The notes: generated by a model from the sequence alone, not told the origin. Positions 1 to 9,607 are shown, counted from the stretch's first letter. The stretch is 64,000 nt of DNA from CAZGMJ01 sp964526785 (GCA_964526785.1 CAZGMJ010000015.1:1-64000); one strand, 5' to 3'. A program made the numbers and translations.

Positions 1-145
1 AGACAAAGAGTAACAAAACCCACAACAGCGCGCCAGTTTATTTTCACAGACACGCACAACTGTCCCGACGGCGGGCAACGCACACGGCTCTGACGGCGCG
101 CGTCGCGGGCTCGGCTGCGGCTGATTCTGCGCGTCAGCGCCGCAC

Positions 146-1012
146 TCAGGTAGTACGGCCGGTGCCGGTGCAGCAGTGGTCCACGAAATCCGCAAGCGGT
201 TCCTGCCAGGGTCTGATTTGCCGAGACAAGAATTCGGAAATCCTGGTGCAGTCAAAGCGGCTGTTGAGCGGTCGGGTGGCAGGACTCTCGTAATCGCTGG
301 TCCTGCACGGCCGCAGATCAACATCCGAACCGGCCAGATCAAGCACGAATCTCGCCATATCGAACCTGCTCACATAACCGTCCGCGGCAAAATGAAACAA
401 CCCCTCCGGCCGTCTCGCCACAAGTTCGGAAATCGCGGCAGCAGCTTCGGTCGTTGCGGTGGGCGAACCGACCTGATCGTCCACAACATTAAGGCTTTCC
501 TGAGCCTCAGCGCGCCCAAGAAGCTTGCTGACAAAGTTGTTCCCCGCCTGTCCATATGTCCACTCGACGCGGATGATGCAGTGCCGACAACCGCTTTGCG
601 CAAGTAGACTCTCACCCGCCAGCTTGCTCCGTCCATATTCATTGACCGGGTGCGGAGTATCGGTTTCCGTATATGGCCGATCCAGGGTGCCATCGAAAAC
701 GAAGTCCGTGCTGACGTGCAGGACCCACGCATCCTGCCCGGCGGCGTATCGACCGAGCCGTCCTGCCGCCTCGGCATTCACGCGATGTGCAGTTTCCGTT
801 TCGCTTTCAGCCCCGTCAACGTTGGTATACGCCGCACAATTGACGATGATCGGAGCAGAGGCCGCAGCCTGGGCGAGTTGCTCATCATCCGTGATGTCGA
901 ACTCCGGCAGGTCGAAGGCGTGCACCCGACAGCCTCTGCTGCGCAGAACATCGCACAGATCCGTACCAAGCATACCCTTCGCTCCCAGGACAGCCACGAC
1001 TCGCTCACTCAT
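146..1012 (-). CDS. rfbD: dTDP-4-dehydrorhamnose reductase
   Basis: The 288-residue product is the NADPH-dependent reductase of the last step of dTDP-L-rhamnose synthesis, a cytoplasmic extended short-chain dehydrogenase. An N-terminal Rossmann motif GAKGMLG follows the first strand, NCAAYTNVDGAE is the family signature, and the catalytic Tyr/Lys pair lies in YGRSKLAGE. The length is normal for the family. I chose the ATG at 1012 (MSERVVAVLG) because a GGAGGAG stands just upstream; in-frame ATG 1030 and TTG 1033 would place that site inside the gene. It follows rfbA by about 80 bases on the same strand, so the two are probably cotranscribed. The partner genes rfbB and rfbC are not in the window. 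Confidence 0.93.
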   Translation of the reverse strand: MSERVVAVLGAKGMLGTDLCDVLRSRGCRVHAFDLPEFDITDDEQLAQAAASAPIIVNCAAYTNVDGAESETETAHRVNAEAAGRLGRYAAGQDAWVLHVSTDFVFDGTLDRPYTETDTPHPVNEYGRSKLAGESLLAQSGCRHCIIRVEWTYGQAGNNFVSKLLGRAEAQESLNVVDDQVGSPTATTEAAAAISELVARRPEGLFHFAADGYVSRFDMARFVLDLAGSDVDLRPCRTSDYESPATRPLNSRFDCTRISEFLSRQIRPWQEPLADFVDHCCTGTGRTT

Positions 1013-1093
1013 TTCGGAATACTCCTCCATCAACCCAATCGACCTCGCAGTGCCCCAAAGAGGCGCGTGAATACGTTCCCAGGCGCCACTGGA

Positions 1094-1819
1094 TCATTCG
1101 GGCGGGCCCTCCAGCACCAATTCCTGAGCTTTGGCAAGGGATTCGAAAGTCCCTGCATCAGTCCACCATCCCTCCAGAATATCGTACTGCAACTGGCCTT
1201 TCTTGATGTATGCGTCGTTGACATGTGTGATCTCGAACTCGCCGCGGCCGGACGGCTTGAGTGTACGTATGATGTCGAAGACCGTGTGATCGTAGAAGTA
1301 GATACCCGTCACCGCATAGTCCGACTTCGGATTGCTGGGCTTTTCTTCAATCGCAATCACGTTCTTCCCGTCCAGTTCGGGAACGCCGAAACGGTGCGGA
1401 TCGGGAACCTGCTGGAGCAATATCCTCGCACCGGCACCCTGAGCTATGAACTTCTCCGCGTACGGCTTCAGATTCGCCTGAAATATGTTGTCGCCAAGTA
1501 TCACGCCGATGGAGTGATTGGCCGCAAAATTCTCCGCCAGGGCCAGCGCCTGGGCGATCCCCCCTGCTTCGTCCTGGACTTTGTATGTGAAACGGCAGCC
1601 GAATTCCCGGCCGGATCCCAGAAGACTCACGACGTCTCCCATGTGCTCGACGCCCGTCACGATGAGAATCTCTTCGACGCCGACCGATGTGAGCTTCTCG
1701 ATCGGATAATAGATCATCGGCTTGCGGCCAACCGGCAACAAGTGCTTGTTGGTAACATTCGTCAGCGGCTGCAGGCGAGACCCCGTCCCGCCGGCCAGCA
1801 CAACACCTTTTAGCTGCAT
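1094..1819 (-). CDS. rfbA: glucose-1-phosphate thymidylyltransferase
   Basis: This enzyme makes dTDP-glucose from dTTP and glucose-1-phosphate, the first step of dTDP-rhamnose synthesis. The N-terminus MQLKGVVLAGGTGSRLQPLT holds the nucleotide-binding GGxGxRL loop, followed by KHLLPVGRKPMIYYPIE, and GDNIF carries a metal/sugar-binding Asp. At 241 residues it is slightly shorter than the roughly 290-residue RmlA and matches the short form. The start at 1819 is supported by GGGAGG about six bases upstream; a longer frame to 1870 has no such site and its extra residues do not resemble the family. It leads a two-gene unit with rfbD and has a promoter immediately upstream. Confidence 0.93.
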   Translation of the reverse strand: MQLKGVVLAGGTGSRLQPLTNVTNKHLLPVGRKPMIYYPIEKLTSVGVEEILIVTGVEHMGDVVSLLGSGREFGCRFTYKVQDEAGGIAQALALAENFAANHSIGVILGDNIFQANLKPYAEKFIAQGAGARILLQQVPDPHRFGVPELDGKNVIAIEEKPSNPKSDYAVTGIYFYDHTVFDIIRTLKPSGRGEFEITHVNDAYIKKGQLQYDILEGWWTDAGTFESLAKAQELVLEGPPE

Positions 1820-1854
1820 ACGCGCCTCCCGACAACAATTCCTTTGACAGCGGC

Positions 1855-1883
1855 ATTGTCTCCACGTCAAAGTTGTCTGTCAA
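1855..1883 (-). promoter_or_regulatory. sigma70-like promoter of rfbA-rfbD
   Basis: On the minus strand TTGACA (1883-1878) is separated by 17 bases from GACAAT (1860-1855). The -35 is a perfect match and the -10 matches four of six. The predicted start of transcription lies about 30 bases before the rfbA ATG. An inverted TTGACAG / CTGTCAA pair spans the same stretch and could be an operator, which is speculative. Confidence 0.55.
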
Positions 1884-2133
1884 GCTGAATTGCCGCTGCG
1901 TGCATTGCCGATGCAAGGTGCCCTGTCAGGCATTGAAAAGCGTCTTTCGGCAAACGCAAGAGAACCTGCGGGCGATGATAAAGGTGCTTACGCCCGCCTG
2001 AGCCCGCACGGCAGAATCCCGAATTGCCTCTGCACCAGCCTTAAATGCTGCCCGTAACAACTCCAAAACAAACAATAGCCTACCGGCATCGTATGATTAA
2101 CCGCAGGTGCCACTTATGGTTAAGGAGCGTATT
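1884..2133. other. intergenic region between divergent rfbA and msrBA
   Basis: No gene was recognised in this stretch between the diverging rfbA and msr genes. The only plus-strand promoter-like element is a TATGAT at 2092-2097 without a convincing -35. The AAGGAG at 2122-2127 is the ribosome site of the following gene. Confidence 0.5.
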
Positions 2134-3615
2134 ATGGCTATGCATAGGAAATTGACAGCGTTCGTCGCGGCAGCGTGCGTTTTGGCGGTCGTGGCCGGCA
2201 TGGCAATCGAAAGACTGCCGCAGACAGTTACAGCAGCCGTTAAGCCGCCGGAAACGCTTGTGATCGATGATTTCGATCTGTCCGAGCAGCAGCAAAATGC
2301 AGACACGGCGTGGAAATTGGCGGCGAATCGAGAATCTGAGGCGGAGACGACAGCCCGCATAACTTTCGTCGAAGAGGAAGAACGATCATGCCTTTTCATT
2401 CGCGCGGAGGCCGGCCCGAACGAAGGCAATCCGCTGTTCCGGGCGCGCAGAGAGCTTGACGAAAAGGCAATAGGTGAGAATACGAACGATTATGCGGGAT
2501 TCCTGCTGACCGCCAAAGGCAAGCCGGGACGATACTCAGTCCACCTCAAAACAGTGGATACCAAACGAGATCGGGAGTACTATGGCGCAACATTCAGAAT
2601 CCAGGACCAATGGCAGGATATACGGATTCCGTTCGATCGGTTCCGGCCGTTCCTGATCAAAGAGCCGCTTGTGCCGAATAGGATCAGGACGGTCACGATC
2701 GCACCGTCGGCCACGCAGGCGCATCCCGCTATCTATCTGGACCAAATCGCGATGTATAAGGATTCGATGATGTACAATGAACTCACTCCAGAAGAAGAAC
2801 GCGTAATCCTCAATAAAGGCACGGAACGCGCATTTACGGGCGAATACACCGATCATTTCGAGCAAGGCGTATATACATGCAGGCGATGCGGTGCCTGGCT
2901 GTACAAATCCTCCAGCAAATTTCACTCGAACTGTGGCTGGCCGAGTTTCGACGACGAGATACCGGAGGCCGTCGAGCGAAAAACCGATGCGGACGGCGTG
3001 CGGACCGAAATTCTATGTGCCAACTGCGGCGGGCATCTCGGGCATGTGTTCACAGGCGAGGGCTTCACCGACAAGAACGTCCGGCACTGCGTCAACTCGA
3101 TATCTATGGACTTCATCCCTGCAAAAGAAATGGGCGCAGAGCGAGCCATCTTCGCGGCCGGCTGCTTTTGGGGCGTGGAGTACTTCTTCGCGCGCGAACC
3201 GGGGGTTATCTCGACCACTGTCGGTTACTGCGGCGGTCATGTGCTCGATCCGACGTACAAGCAGGTCTGTACCGGCAAGACAGGCCACGCCGAAGCCATG
3301 GAGATTGCTTACGACCCGAATAAGACCAGTTATGAGAAGCTGGCCCGCCTGTTCTTCGAAATACATGATTTTACGCAGTTGAACCGCCAGGGGCCGGATG
3401 TGGGCGTGCAGTATCGATCCGCCGTATTCTACCTGAACGAGGATCAGAAACAGGTGGCCGACAAGCTCGTGGCGGAACTCGAGGAAAAGGGCTTCGATGT
3501 CAAGACGGAGATTACTCCGGCCAAGAGATTCTGGCCCGCGGAAGAATATCATCAGGACTATTACAAGAAGACGGGCAAAACACCCTACTGCCACGCAAAA
3601 CGGGAAGTGTTCTAA
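2134..3615 (+). CDS. msrBA: secreted CIA30-like domain / MsrB / MsrA fusion, methionine sulfoxide reductase
   Basis: The 493-residue product should reduce both stereoisomers of methionine sulfoxide in exported proteins. An uncleaved or cleaved signal (LTAFVAAACVLAVVAGMA) is followed by a beta-sandwich of roughly residues 35-205 resembling CIA30/galactose-binding folds (DYAGFLLTAKGKPGRYSVHL, W-DIRIPFDRF). Residues about 215-335 are MsrB: zinc pairs CRRC and CANC, CGWPSF, and catalytic Cys in RHCVNS. Residues about 340-493 are MsrA with GCFWG. The MsrB-MsrA order is the reverse of PilB-type MsrAB fusions. The start is ATG 2134, seven bases after AAGGAG; earlier in-frame GTG 2107 and ATG 2116 lack a ribosome site. 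What the N-terminal domain binds is unknown. Confidence 0.92.
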   Translation: MAMHRKLTAFVAAACVLAVVAGMAIERLPQTVTAAVKPPETLVIDDFDLSEQQQNADTAWKLAANRESEAETTARITFVEEEERSCLFIRAEAGPNEGNPLFRARRELDEKAIGENTNDYAGFLLTAKGKPGRYSVHLKTVDTKRDREYYGATFRIQDQWQDIRIPFDRFRPFLIKEPLVPNRIRTVTIAPSATQAHPAIYLDQIAMYKDSMMYNELTPEEERVILNKGTERAFTGEYTDHFEQGVYTCRRCGAWLYKSSSKFHSNCGWPSFDDEIPEAVERKTDADGVRTEILCANCGGHLGHVFTGEGFTDKNVRHCVNSISMDFIPAKEMGAERAIFAAGCFWGVEYFFAREPGVISTTVGYCGGHVLDPTYKQVCTGKTGHAEAMEIAYDPNKTSYEKLARLFFEIHDFTQLNRQGPDVGVQYRSAVFYLNEDQKQVADKLVAELEEKGFDVKTEITPAKRFWPAEEYHQDYYKKTGKTPYCHAKREVF

Positions 3616-3816
3616 CTTCGAATTCACCTTCTGTGGAGACTCCCGGCGCAACCAGTATCAACGACCCGGATATTGTCCAGATCCGCACGTTCTGCGGCAG
3701 GACCCTGCACGTAAATCATCCTGCAACCGCGAGCTTGAAATCGAATCTCCCTTTGTGATATCATCGCAATCGTTGCCTATGGTACGACCTGCGATCAAAA
3801 CACACGGAGACTTCGG

Positions 3817-4995
3817 ATGAAATGCAACGCAGCCACGACCTTGCTGACCCTCTCACTGTGCTGTGGGAACCTAATCGCGAAAGAATGCCCGAGCGGAGTA
3901 GAATTCCATTATGATACCGTCACGCGAAAGGCGGTCCGCGGCGATAATTGGTGTCAGACCTGGGCGTCCGACGACAATATCTACACGATGATGGACGACG
4001 GTAACGGCTGGTGGGAAGGGCCTCAGTCCGGCTCACTGTGCATCCGGATCCAGGGAAATGAGAAGTTCGACACGTCAGACGTCAAGAGCATGTCCGGCTG
4101 GCCGAAGAGTGCTTTCAACTCATCCTTCTACGCCTATGGAACGGTGTCGGTCGACGGAGTGATATACGTCTGGCTGTGGAAAAGCGAGACCCCCACCTGG
4201 TATCGACGTCCCATAGCGAATCGGCTGCTCTACTCCCCGGATCTTGGCCGGACGTTCTACAGATGGACCGGGCAAAAAGAGACTCCGGAGACCTTCGAGG
4301 ACACGGATCCCGCTTCGTTCTTCTTCTACAAAGAGGATCCGAGACGAAAGCTTGACCGGGATGCCTACGCGTTCAACTGGATCGCTTTCTGTCAGAACGG
4401 CAGGGACAACTCGTCTGCAAAGGACGACTACGTATACATGTACGCTCCCGAGCAATACGACCCCAGAAACCTGAGCGTGATTCGCGTGCATCAGGACCAT
4501 ATACGCAACAGGTCCAGGTATGAGTACTTCAAAGGATGGAACGGGTCTGAGCCTCAGTGGACCTCTGACATGAGGAGCCGCGGAGTGAATTTGAGGTATC
4601 CCGAAAGAAGGAGCGACGGCGAGTGGATGTGGGCGTCGTGGTTTCCTTGCGTCGTCTATAATCCCGGGCTGGATTGCTACATAATGGTCAGCTACGGCGT
4701 CAGCGACGAAGGCAAGAAGTTCTGGGACGGCTGGTGCAGAGATTGCGCCTATCCCTCCAGCCTGGGGTTCTGGCACGCAGAGAATCCGTGGGGCCCATGG
4801 AAGCAATTCCACTATACGGAATATTTCCACTGCGACAGCCAGGAGAATCGCACGTACGGATTCAAGCTCAGCCCCAAGTGGATCTACGACGATGGCAGGA
4901 CCATGTACCTGATCTGGTCCGATGCGGGCGAGGACCACGGCCGCTACTATAAGTGGAATCAGATGAGGATTACGATCGAGACGAAAGAGCGGTAG
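3817..4995 (+). CDS. secreted DUF4185-like protein, probable beta-propeller
   Basis: The product has 392 residues with a short signal peptide (MKCNAATTLLTLSLCCGN). The block GDNWCQTWASDDNIYTMMDD and the closing pattern ENPWGPW ... SPKWIYDDGRTMYLIWSD are what I associate with DUF4185 and related five-bladed-propeller proteins near glycosidase families 43/117. It is rich in Trp, Tyr and Asp, as carbohydrate-interacting proteins are. No catalytic residue can be assigned from sequence alone. It stands alone on the plus strand, about 200 bases after msrBA and 165 before the URO-D gene. A sugar-related extracellular role is inference. Confidence 0.7.
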   Translation: MKCNAATTLLTLSLCCGNLIAKECPSGVEFHYDTVTRKAVRGDNWCQTWASDDNIYTMMDDGNGWWEGPQSGSLCIRIQGNEKFDTSDVKSMSGWPKSAFNSSFYAYGTVSVDGVIYVWLWKSETPTWYRRPIANRLLYSPDLGRTFYRWTGQKETPETFEDTDPASFFFYKEDPRRKLDRDAYAFNWIAFCQNGRDNSSAKDDYVYMYAPEQYDPRNLSVIRVHQDHIRNRSRYEYFKGWNGSEPQWTSDMRSRGVNLRYPERRSDGEWMWASWFPCVVYNPGLDCYIMVSYGVSDEGKKFWDGWCRDCAYPSSLGFWHAENPWGPWKQFHYTEYFHCDSQENRTYGFKLSPKWIYDDGRTMYLIWSDAGEDHGRYYKWNQMRITIETKER

Positions 4996-5100
4996 TCTGA
5001 TACATCCCCGCCATGTGCCGCCGATGGGGCCGGCGGATGCGGAGCACCCACCCTCTCCATAACATCACCTCGGACACGACCGACGTACGTTGGAAATGGG

Positions 5101-5130
5101 TTGTCGATTGCGCGGCGAGTCGGCTATGAT
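5101..5130 (+). promoter_or_regulatory. possible promoter of the URO-D-family gene
   Basis: TTGTCG (5101-5106) and TATGAT (5125-5130) are separated by 18 bases. The -10 matches five of six consensus positions and the -35 only partly. The element sits about 32 bases before the start codon at 5163. Confidence 0.4.
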
Positions 5131-5162
5131 GTGTCTCTGACCTGTCGGACAAGGAGAACGTT

Positions 5163-6371
5163 ATGACGCATCGAGAACGGGTAACCGCGGCACTGGAGCA
5201 TCGCGAGGCGGATCGGGTGCCGATCGATCTTTCAGGACATCGGTCGTCGGGCATCGCGGCCATAGCATATCCCAAACTCCGGGCGCATCTCGGATTGCCC
5301 GAGCGGCCCGTGCGGGTCTACGACGTGATCCAGCAGTTGGCGGTGGTGGATGAGGACGTGCTGGAGCGTTTCGGCATCGATACTGTCGAACTGGGCCGGG
5401 GCTTCGCGCTGGATGAGATGGACTGGAAGCCCTGGGTGCTGCCCGATGGGACCGATTGCCTCGTGCCGGCGTGGACGAATCTGGAGCGAGAAGCAGATCG
5501 ATGGGTTATCAAATCCGAATCGGGGCGCGTGTTGTCGCACATGCCCGACGGGACGCTCTATTTCGAGCAGACGTATTATCCGCTGGGAGATGACGAGACA
5601 GTGGATGGGATTCCGGAGGCGATGGGCGAATCCATGTGGACGGGGGTGGCGAGCCCGCCGGGTCCGGTTGATGGGCGGGCGCTTGCTGCCGGAGCGAAGG
5701 AACTCCGCGCGAACACGGATCGAGCGATTCTCGGCCTGTTCGGCGGCAATCTGTTTGAGACGGGGCACTTTTTCTACCGGGCCGACCGCTTCATGATGAT
5801 GCTGGCGGGCGAACCGGCCGGAGCCCATGCGTTTCTCGATACGCTGGTCGAGATGCATCTGGCGAATATGGAGCAATATCTCGGGGCTGTTGGCGATTTC
5901 ATCGACGTGATTGTATTCGGGGACGATCTGGGCATGCAGACCGGCCCGATGATGTCGCCGCAGATGTATCGGGAGTTCTTCAAGCCTCGCCATAAGGTGC
6001 TCTGGAATCGGGCGAAGGAACTAGCGGATGTAAAGGTCATGCTGCACTGCTGCGGCGGCGTGCGAGAGCTGCTGGCGGACCTGATCGAGGCCGGCCTCGA
6101 TGCGATCAACCCCGTTCAGATCACCTGCCGCGGCATGGACGCAGCCGAACTGAAAGCCGACTTCGGCAAGGACATCACATTCTGGGGCGGCGGCTGCGAC
6201 ACCCGCGACATCCTCGCCAACGGCACTCCCGGGCAGGTCGCCGAGCACGCCAGGCGACAGGTGGAAATCCTGAGACCCGACGGCGGCTTCGTCTTCCAGC
6301 AGGTCCATAACATCCTCGCAAACGTCCCCCCGGAGAATATAGTCGCCATGCTGGATGCCGTGAATGATTAA
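5163..6371 (+). CDS. uroporphyrinogen decarboxylase (URO-D) family protein
   Basis: The 402-residue product begins MTHRERVTAALEHREADRVP, the typical opening of URO-D-superfamily proteins related to corrinoid:coenzyme M methyltransferases (MtaA/CmuA) rather than haem-pathway HemE. LHCCGG at about residues 295-300 is a His-x-Cys type zinc motif found in the methyltransferase branch, followed by WGGGCDTRDIL and the closing HNILANVPPENI. Start ATG 5163 follows an AAGGAGAA site. No corrinoid protein or MtaB partner is next to it, so the methyl donor is unknown. In Planctomycetes such proteins often occur in large families of unassigned function; HemE is unlikely. Confidence 0.82.
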   Translation: MTHRERVTAALEHREADRVPIDLSGHRSSGIAAIAYPKLRAHLGLPERPVRVYDVIQQLAVVDEDVLERFGIDTVELGRGFALDEMDWKPWVLPDGTDCLVPAWTNLEREADRWVIKSESGRVLSHMPDGTLYFEQTYYPLGDDETVDGIPEAMGESMWTGVASPPGPVDGRALAAGAKELRANTDRAILGLFGGNLFETGHFFYRADRFMMMLAGEPAGAHAFLDTLVEMHLANMEQYLGAVGDFIDVIVFGDDLGMQTGPMMSPQMYREFFKPRHKVLWNRAKELADVKVMLHCCGGVRELLADLIEAGLDAINPVQITCRGMDAAELKADFGKDITFWGGGCDTRDILANGTPGQVAEHARRQVEILRPDGGFVFQQVHNILANVPPENIVAMLDAVND

Positions 6372-6404
6372 GATTATTGGGCCAATACAATCGAGGGAGA
6401 CGGA

Positions 6405-7610
6405 ATGGAAATGCAGGATCACAAAGCGAAACTCACCATAGTGACCTATTCGGTTGTCGTATTGTCCTTCGCATGCGTCGCACTCACGTCAGCCTTGATC
6501 TGGACTATCTGTGGTAGTCCACGAGACGATAACGACAGTACAACAGTGCGTGAGGCAGCAGGGCTGACCGAATCAGACCGGCAATACCTGGATTCTCTGC
6601 CGCGTCCGCCGGTGGGTAGCCAGGGTTTAGTCAGTCTGTTGCGCAAGGACAAGATGATAAAGACGCAGGAGACATATGACTGGGTATGCTGGCATGTCTA
6701 TCGCGGAAATGTTGATGTGATAAGGCAACTCATAGCCAACCTGCCTTATGAGAAGGAGGTAGTTCTACCTGAAGAGAATGGAGGGACACTCGTGTCCTTG
6801 TCTTTCAAGACTGACTTTCATGGACCGCTTCTCCCCGCGTGGATTGGCCCGCACACGCTGGGGCCGATTCTTCATCGTGAACTACTTAGACATACAGCAA
6901 ATAAAGAGACCGATCCACACCTGATATTCCTGCTTATCGAAGAGATTGAAATCTGTGACGAGATCATGAGAGAAGGCTGGTATACACTCCAGATGCAGGC
7001 TGATGATATGCTGGCTTGCCTGCGGATATACGCGCACTATCCGCAATGGCCTACTCTATTGTCCTCGGCCGAGAGAATGATACTGTCGATGGGTCCGTAT
7101 GATAGGTGGGACTATGACACGATGCAGGAGGTACTGGAGACCGCACAGCAAGAAGGGGCTGAGCCCGCCTACAGCATGTATCTGGAGAGGTTCCACACCA
7201 ACTCCCACAAAAGCGAAGGGGAATTGGGCGATCTCCGGCATCCGGGCACGTCTTTGCGAGTTGAGAACACTTTTCGGGGTTGGTGCAGCGAGGACGTATC
7301 CGGCCAATTGATCGTCTACGACGTGAATGTGCCCGATGCGATCATTGGGATGCCGCACGTTGATAAGATAGTATCTGTTTTGCGAAATGACGAGGACATA
7401 ACCGACCGATGCGTGATCACAGATTACCGCCTTATGGAAGACCTTATGGTAATACCGCTGAGGCAAGCCTCCGTTGTGAAGATAGACTACAAGATACATG
7501 TGACTCACAAATGGTGGCCGGGGCCACCCCTTTGGGACTATGTATCCGGCGATCCCAAGGCGAAGCCTTTGCGGCTCGGGTCAATCGGTGACGATGAAGT
7601 GTCTCGATGA
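6405..7610 (+). CDS. hypothetical protein with one N-terminal membrane segment
   Basis: The product has 401 residues and was not recognised. Residues about 12-35 form a single hydrophobic segment followed by a soluble, mostly helical region to about residue 270 and a C-terminal part that looks beta-rich. It contains no catalytic motif I can name. It begins 33 bases after the URO-D gene and may share its transcript. Like its two downstream neighbours it is less GC-biased in the third codon position than the surrounding genes. A membrane-anchored extracytoplasmic protein is the most that can be said. Confidence 0.7.
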   Translation: MEMQDHKAKLTIVTYSVVVLSFACVALTSALIWTICGSPRDDNDSTTVREAAGLTESDRQYLDSLPRPPVGSQGLVSLLRKDKMIKTQETYDWVCWHVYRGNVDVIRQLIANLPYEKEVVLPEENGGTLVSLSFKTDFHGPLLPAWIGPHTLGPILHRELLRHTANKETDPHLIFLLIEEIEICDEIMREGWYTLQMQADDMLACLRIYAHYPQWPTLLSSAERMILSMGPYDRWDYDTMQEVLETAQQEGAEPAYSMYLERFHTNSHKSEGELGDLRHPGTSLRVENTFRGWCSEDVSGQLIVYDVNVPDAIIGMPHVDKIVSVLRNDEDITDRCVITDYRLMEDLMVIPLRQASVVKIDYKIHVTHKWWPGPPLWDYVSGDPKAKPLRLGSIGDDEVSR

Positions 7611-7730
7611 CAATTGCCGAATGAATGAGATAGATCTTGCAGCCGGCAAGAGGGGTCTTTACCATAGTTGAGGCAATAAGCGGATACTCGACGAAATATC
7701 GCCGGCGAATAAGCCCCACGAGAGGCGACG

Positions 7731-8795
7731 ATGGACATAAACGGATCGAATCGTGGCATAAGGATAGCGAGATGGGTGGTCATCCTTTGCAGTCACGTCG
7801 GTGCACTGTGTTTCATTTCTCTAGCAGGTATCTGGCACTTCATTCACCAAGCCGATGTCTATCTTGAGTCGGCTTTCATCGTTTGCATGGTCCTCATGTT
7901 GCCATCCAGTGTATTGATGACGTTCCTGGTCGTGGCAGTTATGATTGACGGGCGCCGCTATCTGGACTGGCCGTGGTGGCGGATAATCTGGACGTACTTC
8001 GCGATGGGCATTCCTGGCTACGGCATCCTCTACTACCGTGGTACGGAGCGGCAATTGCTTGAAGCCGAGAAGGACAGGCGTGCCAGAGAGCAGGCAGGCC
8101 AATGCCACAGCTCACCCATCCCGGCGTGGGGATATTGCCTCTTTGTCTACTTCGCGGCAAGTCTTGTTGCGTTTGTCGTACTCGTATTGTGGGATGTTCT
8201 GACAGAGCCAACGAAACTGCAGTGCCTACAGAGCAACGGCGCGTCACTGCTGTCGGGGCTGGACAGCGGAAACTGGGAGGGCAGATTTGTGTGCGACGTC
8301 AACACAGATCGCGCAGCGAAGGCCGGAGAGATCCTATTGAACTCAACGTTTGATGACAGTGTTATAGTGTACGGCCTATCCATATCTGAGATGGGCGAGG
8401 ACGACCACAGATGCTTTAGCTTCACGATGGAATTTGTGGACGAGAACAACACTGTCGCCCGAATCAACTACTGCGAGTCAGAAGATGAGGACTCCGGTCT
8501 GGGGAGAGTATTCGGGACTCCGGAAGTGCTGCGATGCGATCTGGGGCGAGTGGGTACGCCGATGCTGTGGCTCGATTTGCGTGCTGACAGCAAGATGCAT
8601 GACGGGTCGTCACCCGTTCGTGCACCGGACGACGATGATGAACTCTTTCCTAAGTTTCTGCTTCCCGAGAAGATGTTTGATAATATCGCGGCAAAGAAGG
8701 GGCAGTTCATCCTGCTTGACAAGGATGGCATGGTTCTGGATCGGGCGAGACCGAAAGACTTTGGCTATGGTTTGCAGGATGGAGATGGCAATTGA
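7731..8795 (+). CDS. hypothetical polytopic membrane protein
   Basis: The 354-residue product was not recognised. Hydrophobic segments near residues 13-38, 45-72, 80-100 and 132-158 precede a soluble C-terminal half rich in acidic residues (DDDDELFPKF). A charged cytoplasmic-looking loop (RQLLEAEKDRRAREQ) lies between segments three and four, a layout also seen in generic DUF4870-like membrane proteins, but no signature is clear. Start ATG 7731 follows GAGAGG. It lies 120 bases after the preceding hypothetical gene and 55 before the next, and the three may form a functional group of unknown role. Confidence 0.68.
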   Translation: MDINGSNRGIRIARWVVILCSHVGALCFISLAGIWHFIHQADVYLESAFIVCMVLMLPSSVLMTFLVVAVMIDGRRYLDWPWWRIIWTYFAMGIPGYGILYYRGTERQLLEAEKDRRAREQAGQCHSSPIPAWGYCLFVYFAASLVAFVVLVLWDVLTEPTKLQCLQSNGASLLSGLDSGNWEGRFVCDVNTDRAAKAGEILLNSTFDDSVIVYGLSISEMGEDDHRCFSFTMEFVDENNTVARINYCESEDEDSGLGRVFGTPEVLRCDLGRVGTPMLWLDLRADSKMHDGSSPVRAPDDDDELFPKFLLPEKMFDNIAAKKGQFILLDKDGMVLDRARPKDFGYGLQDGDGN

Positions 8796-8850
8796 GGGAC
8801 GCCGTGAATGATTGTGGTGTGAGAATGGTTCTTGTGTTCAGGAGCATCCA

Positions 8851-9549
8851 GTGAGTCGAGCTAAGTTTGCTATCATAATCACTGTTGTTTTCTTTTGCCT
8901 TGTGTTCGCAGAGTTGGCAACATCGGTCTTTAGAGGTTACGGCCTCGTTACAATAAGTAGAATGTCAAGCCCTGAGCGTGGACCCATGCAGGATCTTGGT
9001 AAGATCCGAAGTTATGCTATGCGAGCATACAATGAGTTGTCTTTGGACTGCTGGCCCAGTGCTGAGTCGGTGGATGATAATGTTGCTGAGGTTGATTTAG
9101 CAGGAAATCAACCTTATTCTGATTACGGTATTTGGGTCTTCAAATCGACCACATACAACGAGCATTACCTATATGCGAGATCAGATATCAGGGACGATGA
9201 AACATATTGGGATGATCCAAACTACTGTGGAATTGTCGCGATGTGTAATGCCGCGAGGTGGGAAGGTCCTTCTGGAACTTACCATCCGTTCAAGAAGTAT
9301 CCTGCATTTGTGAGAGATTACATTGACGCCGAGATGGGTGGTGAGAAATGGACGTGCTGGAATACGGGTGGTGGACTTGGCAGTGTGCGATGTGATTGTC
9401 CCCCAATTCCGGGCGCAAGGCTGTTTATGCTGGAACCAAGAAAGTACAGCGGTCCATTAAATGTAAAGTATCCAGTGGATATCTTGCCATTGGTCAGGAC
9501 AATCTACCCAAATCTGCTGATAGACGAAGGTAACGTTTTGAGAAAATAA
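8851..9549 (+). CDS. hypothetical protein with N-terminal signal anchor, AT-rich
   Basis: I place the start at GTG 8851 because AGGAG precedes it by seven bases and the protein then opens with a clean hydrophobic segment (MSRAKFAIIITVVFFCLVFA); an in-frame ATG at 8812 would put 13 polar residues first. The 232-residue product has a single membrane anchor and a Cys- and Trp-containing soluble domain (WTCWNTGGGLGSVRCDCPP). No family was recognised. Its DNA is visibly richer in A and T than the genes on either side, which suggests recent acquisition or weak codon selection. Confidence 0.66.
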   Translation: MSRAKFAIIITVVFFCLVFAELATSVFRGYGLVTISRMSSPERGPMQDLGKIRSYAMRAYNELSLDCWPSAESVDDNVAEVDLAGNQPYSDYGIWVFKSTTYNEHYLYARSDIRDDETYWDDPNYCGIVAMCNAARWEGPSGTYHPFKKYPAFVRDYIDAEMGGEKWTCWNTGGGLGSVRCDCPPIPGARLFMLEPRKYSGPLNVKYPVDILPLVRTIYPNLLIDEGNVLRK

Positions 9550-9607
9550 AGGCTTCTGATATGCGAGATAGCCTAAGTGAGAAATTTTTCGGAAAATCTG
9601 AGACTTT

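Noticed and set aside
1..145. Possible gene or RNA at the left edge
   Set aside because: No convincing frame, tRNA fold or terminator could be made out in this GC-rich stretch after rfbD.
5010..5045. Hairpin after the DUF4185-like gene as terminator
   Set aside because: CCGCC / GGCGG pairing is short and no T run follows.
9550..9600. Terminator after the AT-rich gene
   Set aside because: AGGCT / AGCCT gives only five pairs with a 15-base loop, and the T run is ten bases away.
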